Positions 1 to 8,835 of a stretch of DNA of 64,000 nt are shown here, piece after piece. Source of the stretch: Enteropsectra breve (lineage: Eukaryota; Microsporidia); contig JALPMN010000640.1 in assembly GCA_024243835.1 (NCBI GenBank), positions 1 through 64,000 on the forward strand, read 5' to 3'. The notes beneath the pieces were generated by a model. That model searched no databases, was not told the DNA's origin, and saw only the letters and a program-made list of their open reading frames with translations. Every line of letters starts with the position of its first letter. Within the stretch, counting starts at the first letter, position 1. The position numbers and the translations under genes are program-made.

Positions 1-153
1 TATTAATACTCAACAACTTAGTTAAATTTTTATTTTATATTAAAGTTTTTTCTTAAAATCTTATCCAAATATAATTTTGGTTTTTATTTAAACCGGTTAT
101 AAGGGACAAAAATTTTGGTCCCCAAAAATCCCTTATATGCGGATTTCACTGTA
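1..153 (-). mobile_element. End of a pogo/Tigger-like (Tc1/mariner superfamily) DNA transposon
   Basis: Read on the minus strand, the element appears to start at base 151 with CAGTGAAATCC directly after a TA dinucleotide (152-153). This is the usual CAGT-type end and TA target of pogo/Tigger-like elements. Just inside it is a perfect 9-bp inverted repeat (98-106 with 129-137, TATAAGGGA/TCCCTTATA). The insertion interrupts the reverse-transcriptase reading frame, whose stop codon (146-148) is supplied by the transposon end. The rest of the element lies beyond base 1, so no transposase or second end can be seen. The family assignment rests on the end sequence alone. Confidence 0.5.
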
Positions 154-1031
154 GTTGATTGTTGAAGGAAAATGCTGTTTTAGCCATTAAGATGTCATCT
201 AGTTCTATCTGATAGAATCCAGATTTAGCGTCTAGTATGGAGAAAAATCTTGTCTGTCCGAATTTATCTAAGATTTCATCGATTCGAAGAAGTGTATAAG
301 AATCTTTGATCGTGATGCTGTTCAGAGGCCTGTAATCTATGCATAACCGCATAGAGCCGTCCTTTTTCTTTATCGGAACTAGGCGTGAGCACCAGGGACT
401 ATTAAAGTTTTTGATTATGCCTTGTTCTAGTAAGCATGCGATTTTTTTAATCTCGTCTTTCCAATATAATGGAATACTGCTGGGCCTGCAGTTTCAAGGT
501 TTCCTATCGCCTGTGTCTATTGTATGTCTGCTTATATCGCATGTTGATTTATCATCAATCTTCTTGCTACAGAGTGGTTCAAATTGTTCTTGTATGCTTT
601 TTATTCCACTTATATTTAAATTATATTTTTGTTTTGAACCCTTCAATTTCGATAGTATATCCTTGCCGCATAATTTCATAATAAAGCGGCACCTAAGATA
701 GTATAGTTTAGAAGTTCATTCGTAACAATGAGACTATGAATATATGTCTTTCTGTTGATTGTGATCTGAATGTTCTTTGCAATTCTTCCTTTGGGAGGGT
801 TTTTCCTGTTGCTGTTTTAAGTGTTATAAAGCATGGTTCTATCTTCGTGTGACTAGGTAATTGCTTCTTGTTAGCTATTGACACATCTGCACCCATGTCG
901 AATAAAGCTATGTGCTTGATGTTATTATTGAAAACTATTTCGATTTTAAATGGATCAGTGCCTTGATAGAATGAATCGAATTTATTTTCTTTATAGTTGT
1001 TGTTTTCGATAGTATTTACTTTTGTGTTCAA
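154..1031 (-). mobile_element. Decayed Ty3/gypsy-like retrotransposon fragment (protease then RT)
   Basis: On the minus strand the order is protease, linker, reverse transcriptase. The protease segment (708-1031) has an ALFDMGADVSIA-type active-site region in which the catalytic DTG reads DMG, which should inactivate it. Around 494-679 is a linker in another frame. From about 490 to 154 there is clear RT sequence, with a WCSR-LVPIKKKDGSMR-type region followed by a CIDYRPLN motif and an FFSILDAKSGFYQI motif. The RT is cut off by the transposon at 151-153, well before the YxDD catalytic box. Frame breaks lie between the segments. A further short gag-like tail may extend to about 1260. This is a non-functional relic. 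Confidence 0.75.
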
Positions 1032-1301
1032 TTCTCTGAAGTCTTCAGTTTTATTATGCTTTTACAAAATGGTTTCTTTGAATATTGTTTCTAGCTGGTG
1101 CTATGGCTTTTTTTATAGCTTGTGATTCTGTTGAGGGTCTTATCGAGGAACGCCATTTAGGCTGATTCCTCCGCTCCTTTTAAAAATGTATTCCAATTTG
1201 GACTTGAGCCAGATAATTGAAATAGATAGGATTTGAAGCTCAAGTATGTAAAACTCATCAGCAAAAAACCGCATGAACCCCTCCTTTAGAGACCAAAAAA
1301 C

Positions 1302-1760
1302 TGGATCTTGTTCGTGATCTGACCGAAACCGGTCAGATCACGAATTACTAGAAATAAGTAATAATTTCATATTTAAGTGTCAGCTAAATGTTATTAGACT
1401 ATGTGCATATTATGATCAAAACTTTTTGTAGACCATGCAAACAGAAAAATCAACTAATATTTAAGACTTCAAGAGCATAATAAAATATAAAGCCAAAAAT
1501 ATATCCGATTTTTAAATGAAATAATTTTTTGTGATCATTTTCTATATTTCAATTCAAATATAAATATTGAAACCACCTATTTCATAAGTGTTTGCTATTT
1601 TAGAGCAAAATAAAAAATTTTTTTAGTATAATCTACCTTTAATTTTTATTAATTAACTACAATATTAATTGTGTTTATATAATGTTATCATATTATTTTT
1701 GGTTTTTATAGCATATTTGTTGTTTATTATTGTTTTCGGTCAGATCGCGAACTAGATCCA
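1302..1760. mobile_element. MITE-like non-coding element with 29-bp terminal inverted repeats
   Basis: Bases 1302-1330 and the reverse complement of 1732-1760 match at 26 of 29 positions (TGGATCT.GTTCG.GATCTGACCGAAA). The hexamer AAAAAC abuts both outer edges (1296-1301 and 1761-1766) and looks like a target-site duplication, although it is A-rich. The interior is about 400 bp of AT-rich DNA with no ORF. At the left end the TIR runs into a second, local palindrome (1311-1325 with 1330-1344, TTCGTGATCTGACCG and its complement). These are the marks of a miniature inverted-repeat element moved by a transposase encoded elsewhere. The TIR does not match the neighbouring IS1595-type element. Confidence 0.65.
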
Positions 1761-2003
1761 AAAAACTCAGAACAAATACAAAAACAACTAACTAAATTAC
1801 TAACAGGCTAATAAATAAGATAAAATTAAATATTTTTTACTTCAAACATAAAGTGCCACATAGTCCCCACGCACGCTTGATTTGTTCAGATGTTTGCTGG
1901 CGTAAATTCCTATATCCAGTGCCTTTCTTCTGTAGGAACTGCGTTCCCACACTTCTTTTTTAAACTTATATGGTACTAAGAATTTTAAAGACCTAAAAAT
2001 AAA

Positions 2004-2071
2004 GGTAACACTAAGGCAGACGAGGTAAAAAATTTACCCAACCCTTATTTTAAAATGTTAAAATTAAAAGA
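2004..2071 (+). repeat. Left terminal inverted repeat of the IS1595/Merlin-type element
   Basis: Begins GGTAACACTAAGGCA and continues through the transposase start region. It matches the reverse complement of 2948-3015 at 66 of 68 positions. Confidence 0.8.
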
Positions 2072-2073
2072 GT

Positions 2074-2964
2074 TTAAGGAAGAAGATTTATTTGACTGAG
2101 GAACTCAAATTTTTCACACGGGAGTTTTAAAGAGAGATTTTTCTCGATTGTGAAACGTTTAGCTGCTTTACATAAATAATTAAAATTATTAGAATTAGCG
2201 TATTTTTCTTTAAAGGTTTTCCACAACCGTTCAATATTTTGGGTATGAATTGTAGGATCATCTGGATCCACAAAGTGTTTTTTATGATTAATTGTATCAT
2301 GATTATATCCAAAATAGCTCAATTGTCCATAACCTTTCCAGCAATCAGTCATCACACGCGAAGATGTATCAATATTGGATCTTACAAAGTTAGAACAAAT
2401 AACAGAAGTCCTACGCCGAACAACCTGTAATGCTATATTTTTTGTTTCTCGGCATATTGCCCCAATTATCCAGTATCTTTCTCCGGCTAAAATTCTTCCT
2501 CTGTTATCTTTCCTAGAGACAATATGAGTCTCATCTACTTCAATAATAGCCTCAGGTCCTCCTAGTTTATCAAAAGTATAATTATAGTCATCCTCGTCGA
2601 TTTTTTTATAAAATATATTCACTATTGAATAAACTGCCTGCTCACTTACATTAAGCTCACTTGTGATGTACCTTACTTTTATTTCAAGACAATGCATATA
2701 AATAATTTGCATAATTATTGAAATTGAGAGTTTGGATTTCTCAAATATGGTGCCAATGAGGATTGATTTAGATTTACGACAACCTCCAGCACTGCATCTC
2801 CAGCGAGTATTAATTTTATTTCCATCAATCCGTTTTTCCAATTGCATTGATCTTCCACACAAACAAGTTTTTGAAGCCAAGTTAATTAACCCGCATTCAG
2901 AGGCAAGCTCAAGCGCACTTTGCTCATCTTGTGTTCGTATAAATAATTCTTTTAATTTTAACAT
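2074..2964 (-). CDS. IS1595/ISXO2-like (Merlin) DDE transposase
   Basis: About 296 residues. An N-terminal zinc-ribbon-like segment (CLCG near the start, then CSAGGCRKSKS) is followed by a helical region and an RNase-H-fold catalytic core. The likely catalytic acids are the D of IEVDETH, the D of MTDCWKGY and the E of NIERLWKTFKEK. The HTQNIERLW box is typical of the IS1595/IS1016 family. The open frame continues upstream to 3057, but that point lies outside the element. The Met at 2964 lies within the right inverted repeat and is the more sensible start, so the TIR itself encodes the first residues. The stop abuts the left TIR. No frame break is visible, so the enzyme may be active. Confidence 0.85.
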   Translation of the reverse strand: MLKLKELFIRTQDEQSALELASECGLINLASKTCLCGRSMQLEKRIDGNKINTRWRCSAGGCRKSKSILIGTIFEKSKLSISIIMQIIYMHCLEIKVRYITSELNVSEQAVYSIVNIFYKKIDEDDYNYTFDKLGGPEAIIEVDETHIVSRKDNRGRILAGERYWIIGAICRETKNIALQVVRRRTSVICSNFVRSNIDTSSRVMTDCWKGYGQLSYFGYNHDTINHKKHFVDPDDPTIHTQNIERLWKTFKEKYANSNNFNYLCKAAKRFTIEKNLSLKLPCEKFEFLSQINLLP

Positions 2965-3015
2965 TTTAAAATAAGGGTTGGGTAAATTTTTTACCCCGTT
3001 TGCCTTAGTGTTACC
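2948..3015 (-). repeat. Right terminal inverted repeat of the IS1595/Merlin-type element
   Basis: Mirror copy of 2004-2071 with two mismatches. It overlaps the start of the transposase gene and so doubles as coding sequence. Confidence 0.8.
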
Positions 3016-3260
3016 CAAATTTTTATAATCAATGTTGAATATTTCAATGATTCTCACTAATAACTGTTAATTAAAAAATATATTTTTGTAAATAGAGTTA
3101 CATTTATTCAAGCTTAAGGCGCAGAGAATAGTGCTTTCAACGTATTATTAATGAATACAAAACAAAACGCCCGTGCGTGAAATAGGGCTTAACAAAGCAA
3201 CCGGTTTATTTATATTTTAATATCAATTTTTGCTATAAAAACTTTATCACCAGTAATAGT

Positions 3261-4070
3261 ATGTATGCAACCAGTATTTTAGAGATCTTGATATATGTTT
3301 CAAGATCAGTAAGTGCTACTGATTCAGTGCCACGAGTAGAGCGCACTCTCATGAGTGTTAACGATATAGAAGACGAAATGCACACATTGAGCTTTAGCGG
3401 AAGTATTATGGAAAATAGAAGTTTTCAAAAAAAGATGGCATTTATAGAGAACAAACTTGATGTGTTGTATGATATACGAGATGTTTTCGTATTATTGCTC
3501 TGGGATAACGGTCATAAAATTTACACTGTTCTCGATAATATCATCGAAAAGTTTATAAACAAAAAGAAGCGCTGGTATTGTTGGAAACAAAAGAAGAAAT
3601 ATGTTTGTGAGAAAAGGCTACCAATCTTCGAACATGTCCCAGAGTTTTTCAGAATTGTTAAAACGATAAAGGAAGCAAAAACTGATGGAATCGCTGGTTC
3701 GGCGCTGAAAGTGCTCATTGAGATGGTAGAACTGGTTCCGTATTGCTTTGGCCTTACAGATGGGCTTTTAGAGATGTTCGATAAAGCTGAGAGTTGCGAT
3801 AAAGAAGAAAATGTTCTTGCTTATAAAATGTATTGCAGCTTTAAAAAGAGGCTGTATATAATGAAAGTGCAAATAACAAAGCTTAGAAGTGAAAACCTTC
3901 TCTTTTTTGAAGAGTTTTTTTGGCAATTTGGTATTGAACAATATTTCAAAAACACGGACGGATTCTTTGAAATGATGAACAAAGAGATTGATTCAGCGTA
4001 TGTTTCTATAAGCGCATTCATTGATGAATTTGAAAAAATCGATGAAAGAGATCTAATGTACAAAAATTAA
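3261..4070 (+). CDS. Lineage-specific, probably secreted helical protein, copy 1 of tandem pair
   Basis: 269 residues, unknown function. The first about 20 residues (MYATSILEILIYVSRSVSA) look like a signal peptide. The rest is charged and helical with no recognisable domain. It is clearly paralogous to the next gene downstream: shared blocks include YTVLDNII.K.INK, EK.LPI.EHV.EFF, YCSFK.RL and FKNTDGF.E, and spacing is conserved along the whole length. Cysteines are few and not conserved as a disulfide pattern. There is no strong CCC motif before the ATG. It lies next to mobile DNA, as expanding microsporidian secreted families often do. A host-directed role is only an inference. Confidence 0.7.
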   Translation: MYATSILEILIYVSRSVSATDSVPRVERTLMSVNDIEDEMHTLSFSGSIMENRSFQKKMAFIENKLDVLYDIRDVFVLLLWDNGHKIYTVLDNIIEKFINKKKRWYCWKQKKKYVCEKRLPIFEHVPEFFRIVKTIKEAKTDGIAGSALKVLIEMVELVPYCFGLTDGLLEMFDKAESCDKEENVLAYKMYCSFKKRLYIMKVQITKLRSENLLFFEEFFWQFGIEQYFKNTDGFFEMMNKEIDSAYVSISAFIDEFEKIDERDLMYKN

Positions 4071-4510
4071 ATTCTTTCGCGAACGAAATTGAGGCGCATT
4101 TATTTATCTTAAAAAGAAAAATTTTATGTTGTAAAAATTTTGCTATATTTTGCCAGGATTGGGTGTAAAAGCATAAAACCGCTTGCGCTTAAAAGTCTAA
4201 GCTCGGGCGCTTAAGCTAGTTGACTAATTAAGTGCTCTGCTTGCATAATTTTAAACCGTAATACTTCATTGATATTTGTCAATAGTAAAATTGATTTTTT
4301 AATTTATATCACTACAAGCTAATAATTAAAATTCACAAGTAGTGAAAATAAGTATTTTTTTGTGTTAGAACCCCTGTGCTAGTTTATGACACCATATTTC
4401 TAGTGAATAAAAAACAAATTCTTGGTTTTACACTCAAACAGCAATGCTGTAGATTCATGTACTCTTAGATAATAAAATTTTACTAAAAAAACCTTTTTCT
4501 GCAGAGCATT

Positions 4511-5314
4511 ATGTATCCAGCTTGTATTTTGAAGAGCATGCTGTATATTTCAAGATCAATTGCAGCTGCAACTTCAGATGCAGAATCTCTAGTTGAACTT
4601 ACTATTGAAGATACTCAAGAAATAGTAACCCGACCGCAAGAAAGCGCGGAAGAAAAGTCAATCCGCTTGGAAAGAATGGAATTTATAAAGACTAAGGGAC
4701 GAGTGTTACGCAGAGTCGAAGGCAAATTCAAGTTGTTATTTGAGGATAACGGTCTTAAGTTTTACACCGTTCTTGATAATATCATTGCAAAGTATATAAA
4801 CAAAAGGAGGGGCTGTTTCACGTGCAAGCAAAAAGAGTTATACGTTTATGAGAAAAAGCTACCGATTGAAGAACATGTCTCAGAGTTTTTCGGAATTATT
4901 AAAAGGATAAAGGAAGCCAAACTAAAGAATAATGCGCTTGCTGCCCTGAAAGTACTCGAAGACTTATTGTGGCTATTTCCACACTGCTTTGAATTAACAA
5001 AGGAGCTTTCAGAGATGGTTTATAAGGCCAAAAGCTCCGATGTAGAGGACATTAATCATGTGTATAAATTGTACTGCAGTTTTAAACAGAGGCTATTTAT
5101 AGCAAATGCAGACTTGAAAGAGCTGAGATGTAATAACGAGCTCTTTTATGCAAAGTATTTCGATTTCTTAGACGTGGAAAAGTTTTTTAAAAACACAGAC
5201 GGTTTCTATGAGCTACTGAAGAAAGAGCTTAATTCCGCATATGTTACGATAAATGCGTTCATCAATGAACTTATGAGAATCGACACAAATAATAAAAATG
5301 CTGAAATTAAATAA
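4511..5314 (+). CDS. Lineage-specific, probably secreted helical protein, copy 2 of tandem pair
   Basis: 267 residues, paralogue of the gene at 3261. It has a similar hydrophobic start (MYPACILKSMLYISRSIAAA) consistent with a signal peptide, followed by the same blocks: DNGLKFYTVLDNIIAKYINK, EKKLPIEEHVSEFFGI, YKLYCSFKQRL and FKNTDGFYEL. The region after the signal peptide, before the shared core, is the most divergent part. About 440 bp of AT-rich DNA separates the two copies. Function unknown; the duplication and divergence suggest a family under diversifying pressure. Confidence 0.7.
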   Translation: MYPACILKSMLYISRSIAAATSDAESLVELTIEDTQEIVTRPQESAEEKSIRLERMEFIKTKGRVLRRVEGKFKLLFEDNGLKFYTVLDNIIAKYINKRRGCFTCKQKELYVYEKKLPIEEHVSEFFGIIKRIKEAKLKNNALAALKVLEDLLWLFPHCFELTKELSEMVYKAKSSDVEDINHVYKLYCSFKQRLFIANADLKELRCNNELFYAKYFDFLDVEKFFKNTDGFYELLKKELNSAYVTINAFINELMRIDTNNKNAEIK

Positions 5315-5807
5315 TTATCGCATTCCCTTAAGATGGCATTCGTTATAAGAAATGCTTCAGTTTTATGTTGTTTTATCAAAATACAGGAGTATGTGCATTA
5401 ATGTACTTCAGTATCACATTAACAAGTGCTTTACAAAATTTAATATAGCCTATTGAAAGCTATTAAGGATGAAAACTGATCACCAATTTCTTCTTGGGCA
5501 TGTCAAACGCAACTAAAAGATCAAAAATAGAAATTTAAATTGTAAAATACTATTATTATAGCTATATTCACTATATTTCATGAATGTATATCGTGTATCA
5601 AAATGAGTGGCAACTGTATAATAAGAAAAGTAAAAAAATATTTAGACCTGACGCATTTTTACGCGGGAGCAGTTGCGACGGAAAGAATGCAAATGCATAT
5701 AGATTTTTGATCCTGTTTCATTGCAATATTTAGTAGTAAGTCTTTATAATATAAAGGTAAAATATTTGCTTGGCCGCGTATACAACACTTTCTTTAACAT
5801 ATTTTAG
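5315..5807. other. Intergenic region without a supported gene
   Basis: AT-rich. A 35-codon plus-strand frame starting near 5604 (MSGNCIIRKV...) has no motif, no CCC signal and no family resemblance, so I leave it unannotated. Confidence 0.5.
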
Positions 5808-6365
5808 TTAATCTTCCTTTTTACGGGTTGGCTCCTCTTCAAGTGTTTTGGCTGCTTCTCCCCATATCAATTCATGGAGTATTACCCTATGGAAGGGTCT
5901 CTTGAGATTGACCCCGTACAAATAGATCAAAGAGAGGGGATTGAATAAGATGTTTCTCACGAAATTAACAGCAACAAAAATCAGTGCGAAGCTGCCGAAA
6001 AAGTAGTACGCAATTGGGCAGATGACGAATACAAAAGGCAGAGTAATCATCAAATCGTATTTGCACTGAGTAGCGTCGTATTCTGCAGTGGTCATTTCAA
6101 CAGGTCTGCTCTCGTCAAGCCTGCCAAAGAATCCGTTTTTGAATGGGACTTTCACTTTGGTGTTGTCGTTCTTTTTCTTTATTAAAAAATAAATCAGTAG
6201 ATGCTGAGCAATACTCAGAGCAATAAATACGACAAACACTGCAAGAACACAGCCGGACAGGAGCAGCCTTCTAACCGGAGAGAAAGCTAGCGATTTAAAC
6301 ACTCCTATCCCAAGTATTGTGGTAACAAGGCAATCTAAATTTTCTAACGTGAAGTTCTGCAGCAT
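5808..6365 (-). CDS. PHO88/SND3-like ER membrane protein, divergent copy 1
   Basis: 185 residues with a hydrophobic segment near 35-60 and two more around 105-140. It shares the architecture of the PHO88/SND3 family: an early membrane segment, a basic loop, the acidic E-M-T-x-x-E-Y-D-x-x-Q motif (VEMTTAEYDATQC), then a hydrophobic hairpin and an LKRPFHR-type C-terminal block. Yeast Pho88/Snd3 is an ER protein of about 188 residues in the SRP-independent targeting pathway. This copy is the most divergent of four in the window but keeps the lysine-rich RKKED tail. The start follows GCACCC-ATG. Confidence 0.65.
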   Translation of the reverse strand: MLQNFTLENLDCLVTTILGIGVFKSLAFSPVRRLLLSGCVLAVFVVFIALSIAQHLLIYFLIKKKNDNTKVKVPFKNGFFGRLDESRPVEMTTAEYDATQCKYDLMITLPFVFVICPIAYYFFGSFALIFVAVNFVRNILFNPLSLIYLYGVNLKRPFHRVILHELIWGEAAKTLEEEPTRKKED

Positions 6366-6527
6366 GGGTGCAATCTAATTTAAAAATTTTAAGACAAAGT
6401 GATTTTTTTCTCTATCATAAAGTATCAAAGAACTAAGCTAAGAACGTTTGATTCTTGTAATACTAATCTATAATAATGTAAAACTAATAGAAAATAATCT
6501 GCCGTAGTAAAATATTTATTGCAACCA

Positions 6528-6791
6528 TTACTTGTCGGTCAGTTTGAGCTCTAACCCCTCAAATATCGTATTTCGAAACTTCTCAATATTGAATTTATGG
6601 TCTCCCTGTAGCAGTATAGACGGCTTTGTGGTATCTTTCACAACGCTTCCCCCGCAGCCAAATTTAGTGCGGCATGTCGAGAGTATTTTGTCTAGACGCT
6701 CCTTGGGGAGATTCTGTATGAGTGTTGTATAGCTGTTCTTAAATTTCTTGATGGTTATCTGTACTACATTTTCTGAAAAGTTAAGATCCAT
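6528..6791 (-). CDS. SUI1: SUI1-domain translation initiation factor, probably eIF1
   Basis: 87 residues forming almost exactly one SUI1 domain. Recognisable parts are the KNSYTTLIQNL strand (family TLTTVQGL), the FGCGGSVVKD core (family FACNGTV) and the ILLQGDH motif (family IQLQGDQ). eIF1 binds the 40S subunit near the P site and controls start-codon selection. The N-terminal tail is only about 9 residues, shorter than in yeast. DENR also carries a SUI1 domain, but that protein is longer with additional N-terminal parts, so eIF1 fits better. The ATG lies 3 bases after a CCC (TTGCCCATCTATG). Confidence 0.75.
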   Translation of the reverse strand: MDLNFSENVVQITIKKFKNSYTTLIQNLPKERLDKILSTCRTKFGCGGSVVKDTTKPSILLQGDHKFNIEKFRNTIFEGLELKLTDK

Positions 6792-7298
6792 AGATGGGCA
6801 AGAAAAAATATGACGAAAAATATTTTAAAGAAACGGGATAGAAAAAAACAGTAAAAAGGCACACACTCTAATGCAACCAGGGCAAAAATACTATATATTT
6901 AATACATAGGCATTGCAGTGCATTTAACTTTTGGTATTTGTTGGAGCTCATACGAGTCTAGGAAAAGCAATATCGCTGTTTATAACACAACATGAAACTA
7001 TAAAAGTTGTAAAATATCCATAAAAAGAATATTACTTAATTAAGCACCCTTCTTTTATGATTTATAATGTATATTCCAATTTGAATGTGAATTCGAATAC
7101 AAAAAGATAAGTAAATTATCACCAAGATTAACTTTTCAAAGGCAGTATTTTTATCCTATGTAGTATTTGATTGATTAACGGAATATGTTATTTTCATTAT
7201 GAATTCATGCTATAGGATGATTTCCTACAGCATAGTTTTTAATTTCATATTTTTTCTTCATCACTTTAATTTAAAAAAATTAAAATTTTAGACACCTC
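6792..7298. other. Intergenic region between divergent eIF1 and HIT genes
   Basis: About 500 bp of AT-rich DNA separating two divergently transcribed genes, so it must hold both promoters. I see no ORF, RNA gene or repeat. Confidence 0.5.
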
Positions 7299-7706
7299 AT
7301 GGGATGTCTTTTCTGCACGTTGAAAGACAATAAACGCAACATTATATTTGAGAACGAATACCTGTACGTGATTTTGGACAAGTTTCCAACAAGCAGCAGA
7401 CACTTCCTGCTGATAACAAAGGAGCATGTGGTAAAGCTGGGCGATTGCAGTGACGCTGTCTTGGAAAATGTACTCAAGGCTGCTAAGGATCTCGTCAGTT
7501 CATTTGGAATGAAAAGCTATAATATTTTACAGAACAATGAAAACGGGCAGCTGATCAAGCACTGTCATTTTCATTTGATAGAGGCAAATGAAACGGGAAG
7601 GCTGACGCTCAGTGATAAGCCCAATCTCAATCTCACTGATGAGCAGTATCTGCAAATGGTTGAGGAAGCAACGCAGCAATATGAAGATTCTCAAGCATCA
7701 AAGTAA
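7299..7706 (+). CDS. HIT-family nucleotide hydrolase (HINT-like)
   Basis: 135 residues. The histidine-triad motif HCHFHLI (His 88, 90, 92) is intact and preceded by the usual GQLIKH context. The N-terminal CLFC pair (Cys3, Cys6) matches the zinc-binding start of HINT-type proteins, and the FPTSSRHFLLITKEH stretch matches the substrate-binding region. HINT enzymes hydrolyse purine phosphoramidates and aminoacyl-AMPs. Length and motif order fit a complete cytosolic enzyme. The gene is divergent from eIF1. Confidence 0.85.
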   Translation: MGCLFCTLKDNKRNIIFENEYLYVILDKFPTSSRHFLLITKEHVVKLGDCSDAVLENVLKAAKDLVSSFGMKSYNILQNNENGQLIKHCHFHLIEANETGRLTLSDKPNLNLTDEQYLQMVEEATQQYEDSQASK

Positions 7707-7899
7707 ATGTTTAAAATAAAACTTTATCGTTCTTCGTGTTTTACAAGTAAATATGCTTTATTGAAATTTTAGAATAAAAACAGCTTCATTATTTTGCACA
7801 GCATCTGTAATTTTGAGTTATTGGCTACAAAGATCATCTTTTATAAAAATATATAAAATCAAAACCTGACTAATAAAAATGCAGCTATTAAATAAATGT

Positions 7900-8313
7900 T
7901 TATTCGTTAATCTTATCAACTATTTCACCGAGGATATCCTTTGCCTCCTTGGTAAGAATATTCTCCTCATTGTCGAAGTTGAACCATCCGATCTTCTTAA
8001 GCTCTTCAATGGCAGAGTGGTTTACAAAGTCAGATGCTCTAGCAAATTTGGTTGGTCTTACTCCACGGTTTTTTCTGATTCCGTATCTGTGGGCAAGTCC
8101 CTTACGGCTGACTGTTCCGAATCTCATGGCCTGTCTTACGATAGCTGCCATTCTGACATAGTACCAGTCTGGGTTTTCTGGAGAATACTGCTTTCCATGG
8201 CCTGTCTTTATAATATCGTGGTTTTCCGGAAGGGATATGTTTCCATTGGATTTGAGGGTGTCTACGATGGCATTTATCAATGGTTTTGGCTGAACTCTGA
8301 AGACGCTATCCAT
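7900..8313 (-). CDS. RPS19: Ribosomal protein eS19
   Basis: 137 residues, full-length for eS19. Diagnostic blocks are LPENHDIIKTGHGKQYSP, WYYVRMAAIVRQ, GLAHRYGIRKNRGVRPTK and the C-terminal ALEKIG-type block (ELKKIGWF). eS19 sits in the 40S head and is needed for 18S rRNA 3' maturation. The start codon is preceded by GCGCCCATATG, giving a CCC motif 3 bases from the ATG. No intron is apparent. Confidence 0.93.
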   Translation of the reverse strand: MDSVFRVQPKPLINAIVDTLKSNGNISLPENHDIIKTGHGKQYSPENPDWYYVRMAAIVRQAMRFGTVSRKGLAHRYGIRKNRGVRPTKFARASDFVNHSAIEELKKIGWFNFDNEENILTKEAKDILGEIVDKINE

Positions 8314-8664
8314 ATGGGCGCAAAATTTGTAAAAAATTTTTCTTGCTTGAGTAGAAGAAGCAGGAAAGTAAAGAGGAAGTAGTTTTTATTCTGATTGCTA
8401 ACCGAAGATTCTATAAGTATGTATTTTAAGGGCTTTGATAGCAGTTAGTGAATATCACCTTTTTATTTTAAGCATTGAAATATGTGGTCAAATGCTAACG
8501 CTGAGCCACATATTTTCTAATGTGGCTTGCCTCTAGTCATATATGAACTTGGTTCATCATATGGCTTTGTGCTTTAGTTTTTAGCTGATATAATAGTGGC
8601 TGTCTATATTTCAAGTGCATTTTTTCAAATTTGGTTTTAAACAACATCAAGAATAAACCCTGAA

Positions 8665-8714
8665 TATGCAATACTTATTGTACTACAATTATGCAATACT
8701 TATTGCACTACAAT
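8665..8714. repeat. Two tandem 25-bp units
   Basis: TATGCAATACTTATTG.ACTACAAT occurs twice in direct succession with one mismatch. It lies in the 500-bp gap between eS19 and the next PHO88-like gene. Confidence 0.7.
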
Positions 8715-8835
8715 TATGAAAATGCTACCTGAATTTAGTATTAGTATGTTAGAAATGTAAAAAAATGTACATGCATGCACAAAATTTATTTTCGATAAAC
8801 AGCTTTCTTAAAAACAGTAATATCATAGCATTAAT

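Larger units (their letters stand above)
2004..3015 (-). mobile_element. IS1595/Merlin-type DNA transposon, apparently complete
   Basis: Two 68-bp inverted repeats bracket a single transposase gene, giving a compact element of about 1.0 kb. Merlin/IS1016-type elements are a recurrent class in microsporidian genomes. The repeats are 66/68 identical and the ORF is uninterrupted, so the insertion looks recent. I see no convincing 8-9 bp target duplication: the flanks end AAAAATAAA on the left and begin CAAATTTTT on the right. Confidence 0.8.

Noticed and set aside
1032..1270. Possible gag remnant upstream of the protease fragment
   Set aside because: One frame reads LFQLSGSSPNWNTFLKGAEE-like residues but has stops and no diagnostic gag motif.
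1296..1766. MITE as a non-autonomous partner of the adjacent IS1595/Merlin element
   Set aside because: The terminal sequences are unrelated (TGGATCT versus GGTAACAC).
1842..1985. Minus-strand open stretch of about 45 codons ending ALYV-stop, possible coding relic
   Set aside because: Open in two frames, no Met, no family match; probably chance or an unrecognisable remnant.
5604..5711. 35-codon plus-strand ORF (MSGNCIIRKV...)
   Set aside because: Too short, no motif, no CCC start context.
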